From the NCBI GenBank assembly GCA_018881555.1, contig JACAXG010000034.1, positions 1,684,615 to 1,748,614 on the forward strand: 64,000 nucleotides of DNA, in the 5' to 3' direction. Shown piece after piece: positions 35,922 to 48,200 of this stretch. Numbering within the stretch: the first letter of the stretch is position 1; every line of letters begins with the position of its first letter. Both the position numbers and the translations under genes were made by a program. The notes under the pieces were generated by a model. That model was not told the origin of the DNA and ran no database searches. It was given only the letters and a program-made list of their open reading frames with translations. The stretch is from Amblyornis subalaris. Taxonomy: Eukaryota; Chordata; Aves; Passeriformes; Ptilonorhynchidae.

Positions 35922-38800
35922 GTAAGGTGCAAAAGTTAGATAAAAGATCATTCTGCTATTTCAGACATGATTGCTTCTGTATGCACCTTTCTGCTGCCCT
36001 TCAGACTGATGTCACAGTTTCTCCACCTACAAGTAACTGCCTTATTTCAATGTTATATGAGAAATGAAGAAATTGTGCAAATTATCTCCCCTACTCCATT
36101 ACAATTTCATGAGCTTTAGGAGAAATGAACTAATTTATTTGTGAGGAATATGCACTCCTAACACAAGTGCATGGCTGGCTGTTACTTTTCCATGAAAAAA
36201 TAATGGTGTAAGAAGAAAAGAGAAAATTTAGTAAATATTTTTTTTCTTTGAACTTCTGTTTCAGGGATGCTTAGTGCAGAAATGGCATTTCATCACAACC
36301 ACAGGCTTTTTTATTGAATCTATAGAAAACAATAGAATTAAAGCATGTGATTTAAGCTGTTCATGTGCTTGATGGTTCCAGGCCTCTTCACCTTCATAAA
36401 GCTGTTTGATGCCAACTCTTCATTTGCTATTCAGTTATACCTGGTGGCTTGTACTACTCTTGAACCAGATCCTCAGATTTATATTGGTTTCTAAATTGTT
36501 CAGTGGAATATGACCCTGTGTTATGTGTTAGTTTTTTGAAGAGCAAACTCAGTCTGGTTATCATCATGCTCCAGGGGGAAAGAAAAAAGGTTGTGTTATT
36601 CATGTATGCTATGACTCTATTCAATTTAAAAAATAATTGTGAACCTCTGCAATGGTGAAACAAAGTCCTATTCTCTTTAAGTTGAGAGAAAATGACCTGC
36701 TGGGTATCTATTTTCAGGTTCACTCCACTAACCTGTACCACTGTTTGTGAAAATAGAGTGGTAAATGCTGCAAACGCCAAAAGTAAAAAAGTGTACACAG
36801 TGGTAACCAAAAATCAACAGAAGCATAGGTCTTCCCTTGTCTTATGAAAAGTAACATCAGAAAATGGAGATTTTGAGATTCTGGCATTCTAAAATACCAC
36901 ATTTAAACTCTGAAAGTGCTAAAATTTACATTTTTCTCTTTCTTTAAATCTGAAAGTTAAACCACTTCGAATTACTTCCAGATACTTAGACCTACATACA
37001 AATGCAAACTATCATGCCATTCCCCTTGACTCAGTATCCTGACTGTAATCAAGGCTGGTATTTAAAAGAAATGGCTGAGTTATGGAGTTAACTGTCCACT
37101 GGGACAGTTTTTCTCTACCCCTCATTATTTAGATTTGGCTTATATTCCACAGCATGATGTTAAGCAACTAAGATACATCATCAATGGTGGGGACATCTCA
37201 GTTCTGAAAAGCAAATTATTTAGGTATGTTTTTCAAAACTTTTTATAAATCAATCTACATTTCTTAAATGGAAAAACCATGAAATTCTGGAACAAGTTTC
37301 TTTCAAATGTATATAGTACTGCAGCATAAAAATTCTATAGGAAACAAACTTACTCTTATTAAAGTCAGGTTTAATGTAATAGCTTCCACATACTTCAGGG
37401 TGGAAAAAAGTTATATACAAATGTCCTCAGTCTTTTGGAAAGGCTGTGACCTGCATGATATTTGAAAGTCCACAGGAGTATATAGGAATGAACACAGCAG
37501 TTGTTCCCTCATAGTATGTTATTACAAAGAGAACTGGGGGTCAAATTGCATGAATGATAAATGGAAGGTGCTTGAAATGAGTTGGTTCTTTTTTGAACAT
37601 TATACATTGACCTTGGCAGTTTTGACAATTACATCCATCATTTCTAAGAATCCATTCCAGAACACCCGTCTGTTCTCTAATGTGGCCAAGTAAACAGGAT
37701 TTGTGAATACACGAATCAAAGATTGATCTCCTGTACCAATACACTGATTAACAGTTGGTTTCTTGGTGCAACTTTTTCATTCTATGAATTATGCGAAGAT
37801 CATAATTCACCATGGCACACCTGTAGACAAGCATGTTGGAATGCTTTAATCTTCACTCACAAGGTCTTGGTAGAATCAATAGGTGGCTTCTGAGTTTCAT
37901 AAGCAAAATGGAATAAAACCATTAAAAAGCACATTGTACACAGCAAAAATGATGTTTCACTGCCTTAGTGTTCCCTCTGGCAACAGAACTTGCTGAAGAC
38001 AAAGATGGAACAAACCAGGGTGGAAAACCTAGCTGCCCTCAAAAATCTGCGTTCTCAGGCACCAGAAAGTAAAAATCAGCATTTCTGCTAGGAATTTACA
38101 GCTTNTCCATCTAACATTGACCATGTAAAGAGGCCTTGTAATCCCAAAGGGGATGCATGCTTNCAGCAGCAGTGTTTAATGGGGGTATTCTTGAGTAATA
38201 TCTTGCTCTTCATCAGAACATGTGTATTCTTTGAAAGGTGCTGGGCTGAATCAGTGTTGGTCTGTAACTCACCAGTACAGTACCACACACAGAATCACCT
38301 GGGCACATTTGCTGTGTGCCTTCCAGTGCACTCGTACACATTCTTTACCAAGAAACACGGAAAGCAGGGCNAGCCTTCACTGAAGAGCTGAAGGGTGAGA
38401 TGACTGAAAACTTGCTCAAAGTATAAATGGATGCAAACTGAGCCTGAAGACCCAGACACACAAAGCTCTGTTGCCTTGGAAGGGAGCCAAGTAGGGGCTA
38501 TCCAAATGTAATTATGTAAATGGCAAAATACGAGTTTGTGGAATTAATGTAAAGTCATCAGCTATGGAGGTAACCCTAAAGCAGAGCTTTATCTCTCTTT
38601 TAGTTCTCCTCAGAAGACAGAGCAAAAGTGAGACTAGCGAGAGCTCTAAGAGATAAGTAGGTGGCTGGTGACAGGGTGCAGGCTTTGTGGGGATGGGCTT
38701 AGTGCAAGAGGNAGACACAAGAACGTATAATATTCTATCTCCTTAGCTGTGATGAAAAGGTTTAGTAGCTTCTGTACTCTGACAGGTAATTGTAATACTT
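35922..38800. other. Non-coding stretch
   Basis: AT-rich DNA. The minus-strand frame at 36454-36810 (118 codons) starts with a hydrophobic stretch but has no recognised family. No RNA gene or repeat family is visible. Confidence 0.55.
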
Positions 38801-39889
38801 GTAATACTTAATTTTATTTTTTTTTTACAGAATTACTCAGAATTTGAATAGATTAGTAAAATGAAAGAGAATTTTCACTCTGCAAAACCTCACTCATTCT
38901 TAATTTTACCTGCTATTCTTTCACACTAATTTTGTTAGGACTGCTTACACTTATGTAAAGCATATTAGTGACTGTGAAGGAACCAGTGACTTAAAATGCC
39001 TGCTAAAAATGGTCTGACTGGAGAGATACAAACCCTAGAAAGTATGTGAAGCACTGTAATATCCATAAACTACCTTTTGGCCACTGACCTCTTCTGTTGA
39101 TCCAGGTTACCTGTAGATTTATATTATATTTGAAAATGGAAAACTGCCCCTTTTATTGTAAGTAAAGCATTTTTTTCAGCCAATTTTTCTCCTTAATAGA
39201 AACATACCATTCCTTTGCCTACAATTTAGACTGGCTAATACAGAGATAAAACTCTATCGATAATGCTGTCTCCTGTTTTTTGGCTCCTATCTGTCTTTGC
39301 GTATTCTAATGCTNTTTCATTTTCACAATTTTATGATGTGCCTTTAGAAAAACCTGCACAAAATCTATCTACTGTAACTAGATCTGTTATTAGTTTTGCT
39401 ATTAATTTCACATACTAAGTTTCAGGACTTGANAATCTACTACATTTATAGTAAAAGTCAGTGTGCTGCTCCTCGTCGTCTTGCACTGAATGAGCTATAA
39501 AAAGACCAAAATGGTTTTGTGACAAAGAATTAAATAGATTGCAGCAGGTGGTATCACAGGTGCCTGATAATTCCTGTTGACACAGTCTGTAGCTCAGGGA
39601 TGGGGAAGGATGGAGATTCCCTGACTGCTGGTCAGAATTAGGGTAGGGAGAGGGGAGTCAGATTAATGGCTCTAGCTCAAGCCATGAGCCTATTACGGGG
39701 GATTATTATTATTAGTGGAATTAAATATACTGGAACACACCACAGGTCCATCCAGTTGGGAATTCTGTGGCTGGAAGAGGTCCGTGCTGATGCTTTAAAT
39801 GAAGATCCGTGACATTCACTTGCACTCCTTTTGATAAAGGCAAACCGGTCAAATCAGTGCTGGCTCTCTCTCTTGCTGGGACGGACAGA

Positions 39890-40075
39890 GGCATAGCTTC
39901 AGCAGTCTGCTCACAGTTAGGACAGCACGGAAAGGGTCAGGCTGAGACAGGTTTAGTGCAGGGCCTGCCTTCGGTCGGGGGTGAGTCCCTCTGCAGCCCG
40001 GCAGCGGCACTGCGGGGTTCGGGCCATAAGGCTCCCGGTTGGGAGCATCCCATGTCGGTGCGTGAAGAACATGCA
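39890..40075. promoter_or_regulatory. Small CpG-containing GC patch
   Basis: By hand count about ten to eleven CpGs fall in about 190 bp, clearly denser than the surroundings but below a convincing island. Both strands are open for 70-100 codons without recognisable domains. It may be a weak promoter or decayed GC-rich repeat. Confidence 0.25.
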
Positions 40076-40601
40076 TGGAGCCCTCCTACCAGATGGGGTG
40101 TTTTGCTAATCAGTTAAATCTGCTTTAGCTGATCTTCTCNTGGCATGGATGGAAACCAGATTTTTGAGTTCATGTGAGCGGGATGGGAATATCTAGCAGC
40201 CAAGTACAAAGACTTCCCTTCGGACTGCACTGCTGAAACAGGAAGTATAGATAAATTAATTTCCCAAATGGAGGCAAANGGATGCATTTAATGTGAGTGT
40301 ACCTTTTTGTGAGGATTGTGTTCATTCACATCTATCTGGGCTAGCGATAGCCAATTAAAATTTATTGNGGTGCAGTAAAAACAGCTCCCACCTTTGGATG
40401 TTAATCTCTCAGAGTGATGGCTTTCAGGAAAATTGATTAGTCTTTGCTGAAAGGCTGTAATAACTGTCCTTGCAGCCAAAATCACGTGTGTTGGGCAGGG
40501 TAGCTCCCTTTGTGACAATGTTTAGGTGTCACAATGTGCAGGTGGTTCTGGCTGACGACTGGTGAAGGCCTCTTGTTCCCTAAAGTGACCTTCGGGCACT
40601 G

Positions 40602-40633
40602 CCCTGCCCCTGCCCTGCACTCTGCCCCTGCCC
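40602..40633 (-). other. G-quadruplex (minus) / i-motif (plus) candidate
   Basis: Five C-tracts of 3-4 bases are separated by TG dinucleotides, except for one 9-base loop. The minus strand therefore has five G-tracts with loops 2, 9, 2 and 2. The unit TGCCC/TGCCCC is a short imperfect tandem repeat. Folding is plausible, function unknown. Confidence 0.45.
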
Positions 40634-41839
40634 GGCTGACCTGGGCTGTGTGGGCTGGGATGAGCTGCAGCACGGCTGAGCCTCTCCAGAAGGCACAGCT
40701 GGGCTCCAGTTTGCTCCTGCAGTTCAGTGACTGCTCGAGGTAGTACACAGGGAAGCTCCCGTGTACTCGCCTGTGACTGGGGCAAGGAATCCTTGCCTCC
40801 TCTGTNTGCCCACCCTGTGCAGTGGATGCAAAAACCGTCGAGAAAATGCCCCAAACCACATATTTAAGGATGTCTGGAGACTGAAATTTACATGTAATCT
40901 GTCCGTCTGAATCTCTAGATCTGAGTGCGTGTGCCTTGTCACAAAGGCTAAGCTATACCTTGATCCTAATTTATGTATCTAATGGAAATGTGCTTAAGAC
41001 ATATAAGTAGTCTGTTTTAAAGGGATTGCCCTTTATTGTGTGATGAAGTTGTAATCCATGCAGAAAAGAAACAGTAATAGATACACACATTATGCACTTT
41101 AACTCATTCTGACCAAATTATGCCACNCATGGCTATGCAAGGAGGTTTTTCAGGTAAAAAGCTGAGAAAATATTTTTTTCTTAAATAATTCACTTGATTA
41201 TAAATGATCCACTTATATTGTTGCATTATTACTTTATAATGAATAAATGGGCCTGCTTTCCTATTGCAACCAGTAGTCTCACTTCACAATGTTTGGAATG
41301 TTTTCCCTATGCTTTATTATTACGGTCAGATTACTCTGCTTGGTTTTCCTGGTTTGTACATTGCAAATTGTGAGGAAATGGACTAAGGAGGAAATGCAAA
41401 TACTAANTAAATACTAATTTTATTGTTTTTCTGCATCGTGGTGAAACTTGGAGACTATTTAAGCNGTTATTAATGTGTAGCTGTCTTTCTTACTAATTAA
41501 AAATATTTAGTTTGTTCTCTAGTAATTTGGAGTTGGGTTTAGAGGGGAAAAAAGTTTTCAGAAGAGCTATCTTGGTCTTCTTGCCTTTATGTAACACTGA
41601 TAATTAAGTTAAAATCATGTCTATGATGAGTTTATTTTATATACATGACTGATGTACTATTAGTGCTACAGGCTGAGTATCTTTGGTGTTAAGCTCAGTA
41701 TGGACCAACAATTTGAGGATTTGGCATCACAGGCTGAGTTTCTTGATGGTTGTCACCATCCAGGGAGTGTCCGAGCTGCATAACCACAAACCAGCTCAGC
41801 CCTGTCTGTGTAAGCTGCAGCCACAATAGCCAGAGGACT

Positions 41840-41901
41840 TGGAAACGCTGGTTTCCATGAAAGCGTTTGCCTGTGTGGGCTCCAGCCTCAGGCTGATTGA
41901 T
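41840..41901. promoter_or_regulatory. Hairpin and PBX/HOX-type site cluster
   Basis: TGGAAAC and GTTTCCA pair around GCTG (41840-41857). The overlapping AAACGCT and AGCGTTT form a second, competing dyad. TGATTGAT, a composite PBX/HOX-type octamer, lies at 41894-41901 and is followed by a CATCTG E-box. The cluster could be an enhancer fragment, which is inference. Confidence 0.25.
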
Positions 41902-42913
41902 GGGCAGACATCTGAGTTAAGCTAAATTGTAACTTTGCTTAAGAAAGGCCCAGAGATTTTATGTAAAAGGCGTAGGCCTGACTTGCCGCTCAATTTATGC
42001 ATTTCCAGTCTGCTCTGTAGGGCCTTGTGTTGGTGTTGNCCATGCGATAATGCTCCATGCAATGTATGGATGCTGCTTTTTGCTTGGGTATGTGTTGTGT
42101 TCTATACGCATAGGGATGGGTTGTGCTAAAGCCTGTNCATAACAGATCACTTCAGAACTTTTCACCTTTCTTGGTGCAAGAGGCATCAGGAGTGATGTGG
42201 AGCGTGGTGGTTTGGTTTTGCTTGTTTTAAGATAAATGTCTAGAGGCTTCATGTGTGGAGACAATTTACTGTCATACATACAGCTATTGCAATGTAAAGA
42301 AAATTCTTTGCCTGGTAGATGCCACGCCTTACATTAAAAAAGTTGTTTTCGAACTTTTGTGAGGATATCTAGTAACACAATGTGAAAGCATAAACCATTA
42401 CTTTGTTTTTTNTGCTAACTCATTGTAAATGTGAGAGTGGCTGTATCATAAAAATACAGAAGGGGAATCCCCCTGCACAAGGCTTTTCTAACATTTGCAG
42501 TGTAAGTTGGATTTTTGTGTATGTGCTAGTTTGGATTTGGTAAATGCCGGACATAGTTTTCTGTGTTACCTGAAGCACTGCGATAGTAACAGGGACAGAA
42601 GCAGTTCTCGATTGAGTTGAATTTTAGGTGTAGCATCTGGTGAAACATGAGTTTAAAGCACCAGTTCTAAGACCATGCAGTGGCATGGGGCAGGGATTAG
42701 TATTTTGATGATGAGTTTAAAGAACTCCCATGCCAATGTAGCCCTGATAACTTGATTTTTATCATCTTTCCCTTCTGGAAATAACAGGTCTTGGTCACTT
42801 TATGCTGTTTGCACTCACTAGGAAAGGCTGTATGTTTTGTTTTCACTTAGCATCTATATATGATTTAACTATTTATTTCCAACTACAAAGCATATATGGA
42901 GTCTATATGTTTG

Positions 42914-43038
42914 AATATATATTATATTATAATATATCTAATATCTAATATATCTAATATCTATATTAGATATAANATATCTAATATNTAATAATTATAT
43001 TATAATAATATCTAATATCTAATATAATATATCTAATA
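42914..43038. repeat. AT-only repeat with TATCTAATA units
   Basis: About 125 bp almost free of G and C, built from irregular copies of a roughly 10-base unit (ATATCTAAT and variants) with two ambiguous bases. A perfect inverted repeat with 12-bp arms (42949-42960 and 42963-42974) has a 2-base centre, so the tract can extrude a cruciform. It is likely length-variable and hard to sequence, which fits the Ns. Confidence 0.85.
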
Positions 43039-43446
43039 GTCAAATGTACTTGAAGCAAAGAAAGCAATGATTGCTATGCCGTAGTAATATTTTTCAACAA
43101 GCTGTAGATTTAAACTTTAAATACCAAATTTCAGGTTGAGCCGTTGTTGGTAGATAACAGCACAAGATACAAAAATCCATGGAAAGTTTCTCCAGATTAA
43201 TAACATATTATTTTATTGTGATATTTGATCCCTTCTGTTTGAAACACCGCCTTGCTTTCAGCCTGTACCTGCTGCAAAAATCCTTGTCAGGGGTTCAGTC
43301 CTCAGCTGCTGCAAGTTTGCATAGCTTCCCTAAACTCGATGATGGCATGAGATTAATAATTTAGTCAGAAACCGTCGTTGTAACAGTACATGCATGACTC
43401 TCAAAAACAAATTCCAGGCAGGTTTCCTCTTTCACTAAAGCAGGCA

Positions 43447-43460
43447 GTTACCATGGTGAT
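43447..43460. promoter_or_regulatory. RFX X-box-like site
   Basis: GTTACC-AT-GGTGAT resembles the imperfect inverted repeat bound by RFX factors (ideal right half GGTAAC). One half is intact and the other has one mismatch. A very similar core (GTTACCATGGTGGG) occurs at 22322. Occupancy is unknown. Confidence 0.25.
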
Positions 43461-43983
43461 GGGAAGTGTGCAAGAGCTAGAAGAGACAGAACAATGCATG
43501 ACTTCAAAGTGCTCCCCTTCCCACCAAAAATGTCACTGCTCCCCATTCCCCAGCAATTCCTGTGCATCAAATACTATATGCNGTAACACCAAAGAGTTCT
43601 AAAAAAGCAGAGGGAATAGCCCTCATTTCTGTTAAGTCAAATCTTGCCATCCTCCATGTGCCTTCTACACCTTCCAGTGCCTCGCAAAGTCTTCTGCCAA
43701 AACCAACCATCTTTATTCAGAAATCGGAATTAATGTAACCCACTGCTCACTGCATTTCAATTTTAAATTACTTAGAACAATAGAATAATTAATATAAAGA
43801 CAACAAAGAACATACTGAAAGGAAGCAACTTTTTTTGGTTTGGAACTTGATCCTTTGTACTCTGATTTAAACATTAGTCAAGGCACGGAGGTAATGATAA
43901 AATTATGTAAAAATAATACTTGCTCTCAAAGGAATATATCTCAAGTATAAGATTTAAGACTTTTTTCTGACTCTTGCCTACAA

Positions 43984-43991
43984 TGACGTCA
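43984..43991. promoter_or_regulatory. Perfect CRE palindrome TGACGTCA
   Basis: Second full CREB/ATF palindrome in the window, in a segment with open frames but no recognised gene. Its pairing with the site at 26191 is noted in the findings. Confidence 0.4.
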
Positions 43992-45121
43992 AAGAGGAAG
44001 CAACATGATGGGAGCCAGGGTTTGCCCTGAGAGAGTAGCTTTGAACAAAGAGAGGAGGCCTGGAGCCTTGCAACAAAGAAAGAAATGCCTGTGAATAAAT
44101 GTGGAACCCTGTAGGCAGTGGTAGGCATGGAATTTCATTAAAATGTGGAAAATAAGCAGTGAGCTCTTGGAAAGGTGGTGTGAGTGTACAGTTGTTGTGC
44201 TCTCTTCCACTTTGATTCCTACCAGCAGTGGGAACAGATGGTGCATTACACCTCCTCCCCAAAATGAACCATCGTCTGCGCTCCCACCCACCAATCCCAG
44301 CGCTGCAGAGGAGGCAGGGACCTTGGAACAGAGCTCCTTCATGCTGATTTTGTGCTGGTTTATTTCCACTGAAATGATTTGCATAACACTAATGTAAAAG
44401 GGCTAGAAAACGATCATGTTGTCTTTAGGAGAGGGAAGAAAGGGTCTCGGGGGAAGTATGGGAGGGCACGTTGAAGATGCATCCAGTTTCAGAAGCTGAG
44501 CTAGTCACGAAGGTTAACTTCAAAACTGTCAGGAAGTCTTGCTGGAGTAGATATTGCCAAATAAGCTGCCTAGGGGAAAATACGTCTTTAAAAATCAAGC
44601 AATTTCTCTTGAGGATGTATATTTTAAGAGATGCATACCAAATGACCAAAGAAGTCAAAACCATTCACCCAGCCCCTCCATATAAAAGTATCTCTCCGAC
44701 TTTAACAGAAATATTGCATTAAATAGGTGTATGCTCCTGTCAGTCTCATGGAATTCTCCTGGCCACAACCACGTTGGCTAGGCTGGAGGTGAGCTGGATC
44801 AATGCCCATTAAAGTTAATGTGACTGTACTGAAATTTCGATTTGAATGTAAGCGAACACCTAGACAGAATTTTTTAGTTCAAAAGCCTTAATTGCCCAGA
44901 ACCTTTCTTTAGGGAGAATTCAAGGAGATTATCATGCTCTTGCCTTTTGCCATGATTACATTGGTGTTTTCTGGTCAACTCATTTGTCCTATCTCTGTTC
45001 TGGTATGTGTTTGTGTGATACCAGAGCACAAGAAATGCAACAGCAAATGGTCAGTAGAGGAATATTATACACAATGTACCCAATGCCCAGCAAGTAACTA
45101 GCAAGTTGTTAGTTTTAGGGG

Positions 45122-45161
45122 TTTTTTTTCCTTTTTCTTTTTTTTTTTTCTTTTCCTTTTT
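45122..45161 (+). repeat. Homopyrimidine mirror repeat
   Basis: The order is T8 CC T5 C T12 C T4 CC T5. Read outward from the middle of T12, both arms give C, T4-5, CC, T5-8, so the tract is almost a perfect mirror repeat. Homopyrimidine mirror repeats can form intramolecular triplex (H-DNA). It also ends directly in ACAG, so it doubles as a textbook polypyrimidine tract. Confidence 0.7.
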
Positions 45162-45262
45162 ACAGCTGCAAAGTGAAAATAAACATCAGAGAAGCATTTG
45201 CCCTGTGTATGACAATGAAGTGCAGATTAGCAACTGGCTACTTATCAAGAGGAAAGCAAACT
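45162..45262 (+). other. Strong splice acceptor with short open segment
   Basis: The 40-base pyrimidine tract ends in TTTTTACAG at about 45165. Downstream one frame stays open for 32 codons (ends at TAG near 45262) and another for about 50 codons. Neither translation is recognised, and no strong donor follows within 150 bp. A terminal non-coding exon or a decoy acceptor are both possible. Confidence 0.15.
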
Positions 45263-48200
45263 AGTCATCCTCTTTCTTGTTGCTTTCATATTGTTTTGTT
45301 TTGTGAGCTGGCTTAGCTGGATGTAATGGATACCTGTGTTGCACTGCATGATTTTGGGTTGTACAATGGGTGTAGAGCACCCTCTACTTTCTTTTGATCA
45401 AATAACACTCCTGGGCTTGAAGAGAAGGGTGTGGAGGGGGAACATCGAGGCTGTTTTCCTGTAGATTTTTGTACTGAAATCAGAAGAAAGAATTTGTCTA
45501 TAGGGTTCATTAACTGTTGGCCTCTGCTGGCAGTAACCCATGTTATATAGGCCACCATTGTGCCATCCTCAAAAGAACTCCCTGAAGGAGGCAAAGTCTA
45601 GAAGGAGAATATCTACTCTGAAGTTTCCCACCTTCCCTGAACTGTATCTGCAGAGCCACCCCAGGAGGGGAGACTGTGGCTTTGAAAAATAACACCTTTG
45701 TTATTCCAAGTGTTAGAGATGAAGCAGAGTTTTCAGATGGCCCCAAGGTTTTTGCACCCTTCACCAAACACAGATGGAAACTGGACTCTTTGAACTGCTT
45801 TGAAAATCTGTTACCATGCATTGCTGTGGGGCCTGTGAAGCAGCCACTGCTAACTTCTGTCTGCCTGCAATTTTTATGACCATGTGATGACAAGGGATTA
45901 AATAGCTTCATTTTAGAAGCAGACAGCTTTTAAATGTAAAAATGAAAAACAAAATAAAACAAAAAGCCCAATAATTCCTTGCTCAAGGCAAAACCTTAAT
46001 AGATGCTGAGGTAACATTTCAATGAATGAGGTGAATTCTGAAGTAAAAATGTGAGCNGTTTAGAATTTAAAATTGTATCTTAGGCAATAGTTGCAAAACC
46101 TTTATAACATTATGATCTTAGTAGATTGGAATCCAGAAAATATAGATTATCCTTTGTTCCCCAATTTAGGAGCTGTTGGAATTATGGTATATGATACCAT
46201 CACTGTTCCTTGTAGTGTTTTCTATTTAGTGCCTGTAATTTACATGGCATTATTATACAGGTGCTGAAAAAATTGTCAATTTATTCATATAGTGAAAACT
46301 TCTTTGACTTGTCTGAATTAACTGTGTAGTTGATGGCAAATAGTGTAGAGCTTACTATAGAAAANCACATTTTTTTAAATTTTTATTGCATTTTATTCAT
46401 TCAGATTATCAGAAATATGTGTTCTGATTACAGCTACTCTTTGTTTATTAAAAAAGTGATAGCCTTTATTCCAACATAATTTTATATAGTGAGTTTAACT
46501 AGCAATAGATTGTTTTTTCATACTTTTCTTTATTCTAGAAGCGTTTAGTTTATCTGTTATGAAATAAAAAAATCTTCATAGATGCAAAGCAATCATTCAG
46601 ATTTTGTTTTTCTAGTTGTTTGGTGGGACTGATCTCAGATACATGAACCAGGAGATGTAACATGCTACAGATTTTATCTGCTTTTCATGAGCATGACTGG
46701 TTTGGGCAGATTCGATGGTGTGCTAAACACCTGAATTACATGGGCAAGCACAGACCTCTGACAAGCTACGCTGCACTCTGCTCTATTCTCATCCATCAAA
46801 GATAGAANACTCCTGTGCAGCAGCTTTTCTGGTGGAGCAACTTCGGAGGAGACAAAGCGGGACCTTTTTTGCTGGCTGTGTCCCTGCTGCCAGGGCAGAG
46901 GGTCCGAGTGGGGCGGTGGGTGCAGGAGCCCCTGGGCTGTGCTGCTGCATCCTTTGGGCTGAAGTCTCTTGAATCCAGATTTATCCTTTTCCACNCTATA
47001 GGGTGTGAGGATTGGCTTTCCCTCAGCTGAGATCCTCTTCAGAAGTTGATTGGATGACCTGATTTTCTCTCCAGATGGTGAAAATTGGGACATTCTGTGT
47101 TGGCAGAGGGTTTTGTTGTAAGAGCTTCAAACACTGTAAGATGTCTTCGTTAGCAAAGGGCTTGGAGGTGAAGCAGCTGATTGTACTCTGATATCAGCAA
47201 AAGTAATCTGGTTTTTATACCAGGTAAATGTCTTTTATAATGATTAATTTTTCTTGAAGCACTCAGTGGTTTGGTGCACTGGAAGATACTAACAGTTTGA
47301 GAAATCCTTGTCTAAAAGTTCTGAAAGTTTGAATTAGATTTGCTGCAGAAACTCTGCTTTTCCTCATGTCACTTCAGCAGGTCTGGCCCTGTCAAATGTT
47401 AATTTTTAGTTCAAAGTGCCTTACTGCATAAAATACAATATGACATATGCAACTGCAGACTATAAATTAGTTAAAACTGTAAATAAATATTTTAGTCTGT
47501 CATCTGTTATGAACTGTTGTGGTGACTTCAGAGGAGGTAGAGGAGTTGCCTAGAACGTGAACTGCCCAGAGAGAGGAGGGAAGTCCTGCTCTGCAATTTC
47601 TCTGCGCGTTCCTCATTCCAAAGATGACAAAGGGCTTTTACTTCTCTCCACCGAAGGTTTCCTTTCCCCAGGAAGTGGTACTAGGAATTACCAGTGTGAG
47701 AAGCCAATTTGGGTCTACTGCCTTTCTGGATGGCATCGTTTATTTTGAAATGAGGTGGTAGCGAGGGCAAGTGCTGGAAGGCATATGGGAATATAATGCA
47801 GCCTCCAAGACCTGAGGTTGGAGTGGCAATCCTGCGGGTAATTCCCAGCTCAGTGGCAGAATTAATCTATCCATTACCACAGTGAGGCTGTAAAGTTCAC
47901 GGCAGCTTTCCTCTGTGTTTAGTGCAACTTAAGCATGTACATGTTTGGGACAAAGGAAGTNTGTGCTGCATCAAATGGCATCACGTGAAACGTCAGTAAT
48001 GACAGGAAATTTTATTGCAGCTCAAGGAACCTCATTGTCATAGTTGCAGCTTACATGGTAAACTTTGCTTACAACAGATGTTGTGTCATATGTAATAGAA
48101 TTTTCCCTCTGGAAGTAATTTTTCTGCATTACTTTAGGTGATACTATGCAAACAGCAGTTAAGCACATACGGGGTCTTGTGCCTTATCCTTTTCATGTTA

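Larger units (their letters stand above)
38801..42900. other. Non-coding stretch with two GC-rich patches
   Basis: An acceptor-like site (T-run then ACAG) ends at 38830, but all frames close soon after. A CpG-containing patch lies at 39890-40075 (about ten CpGs). A C-rich patch at 40590-40700 holds a G-quadruplex or i-motif candidate. A hairpin and a PBX/HOX-like site lie at 41840-41901. Open frames of 100-125 codons in the GC-rich patches are not recognisable. Confidence 0.5.
43039..45110. other. Non-coding stretch
   Basis: Ordinary AT-rich DNA. An RFX-like X-box lies at 43447-43460 and a perfect CRE at 43984-43991. Overlapping frames of 80-131 codons at 43980-44390 on both strands are not recognisable. 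No RNA gene or repeat family is visible. Confidence 0.5.

Noticed and set aside
38818..38885. Exon after the acceptor-like T-run and ACAG at 38830
   Set aside because: All three frames reach a stop within about 15-35 bases and no donor follows closely.
42707..42752. Possible C/D-box snoRNA (TGATGATGA and CTGA)
   Set aside because: The boxes are only about 35 bases apart, and no terminal stem or C'/D' boxes are visible.
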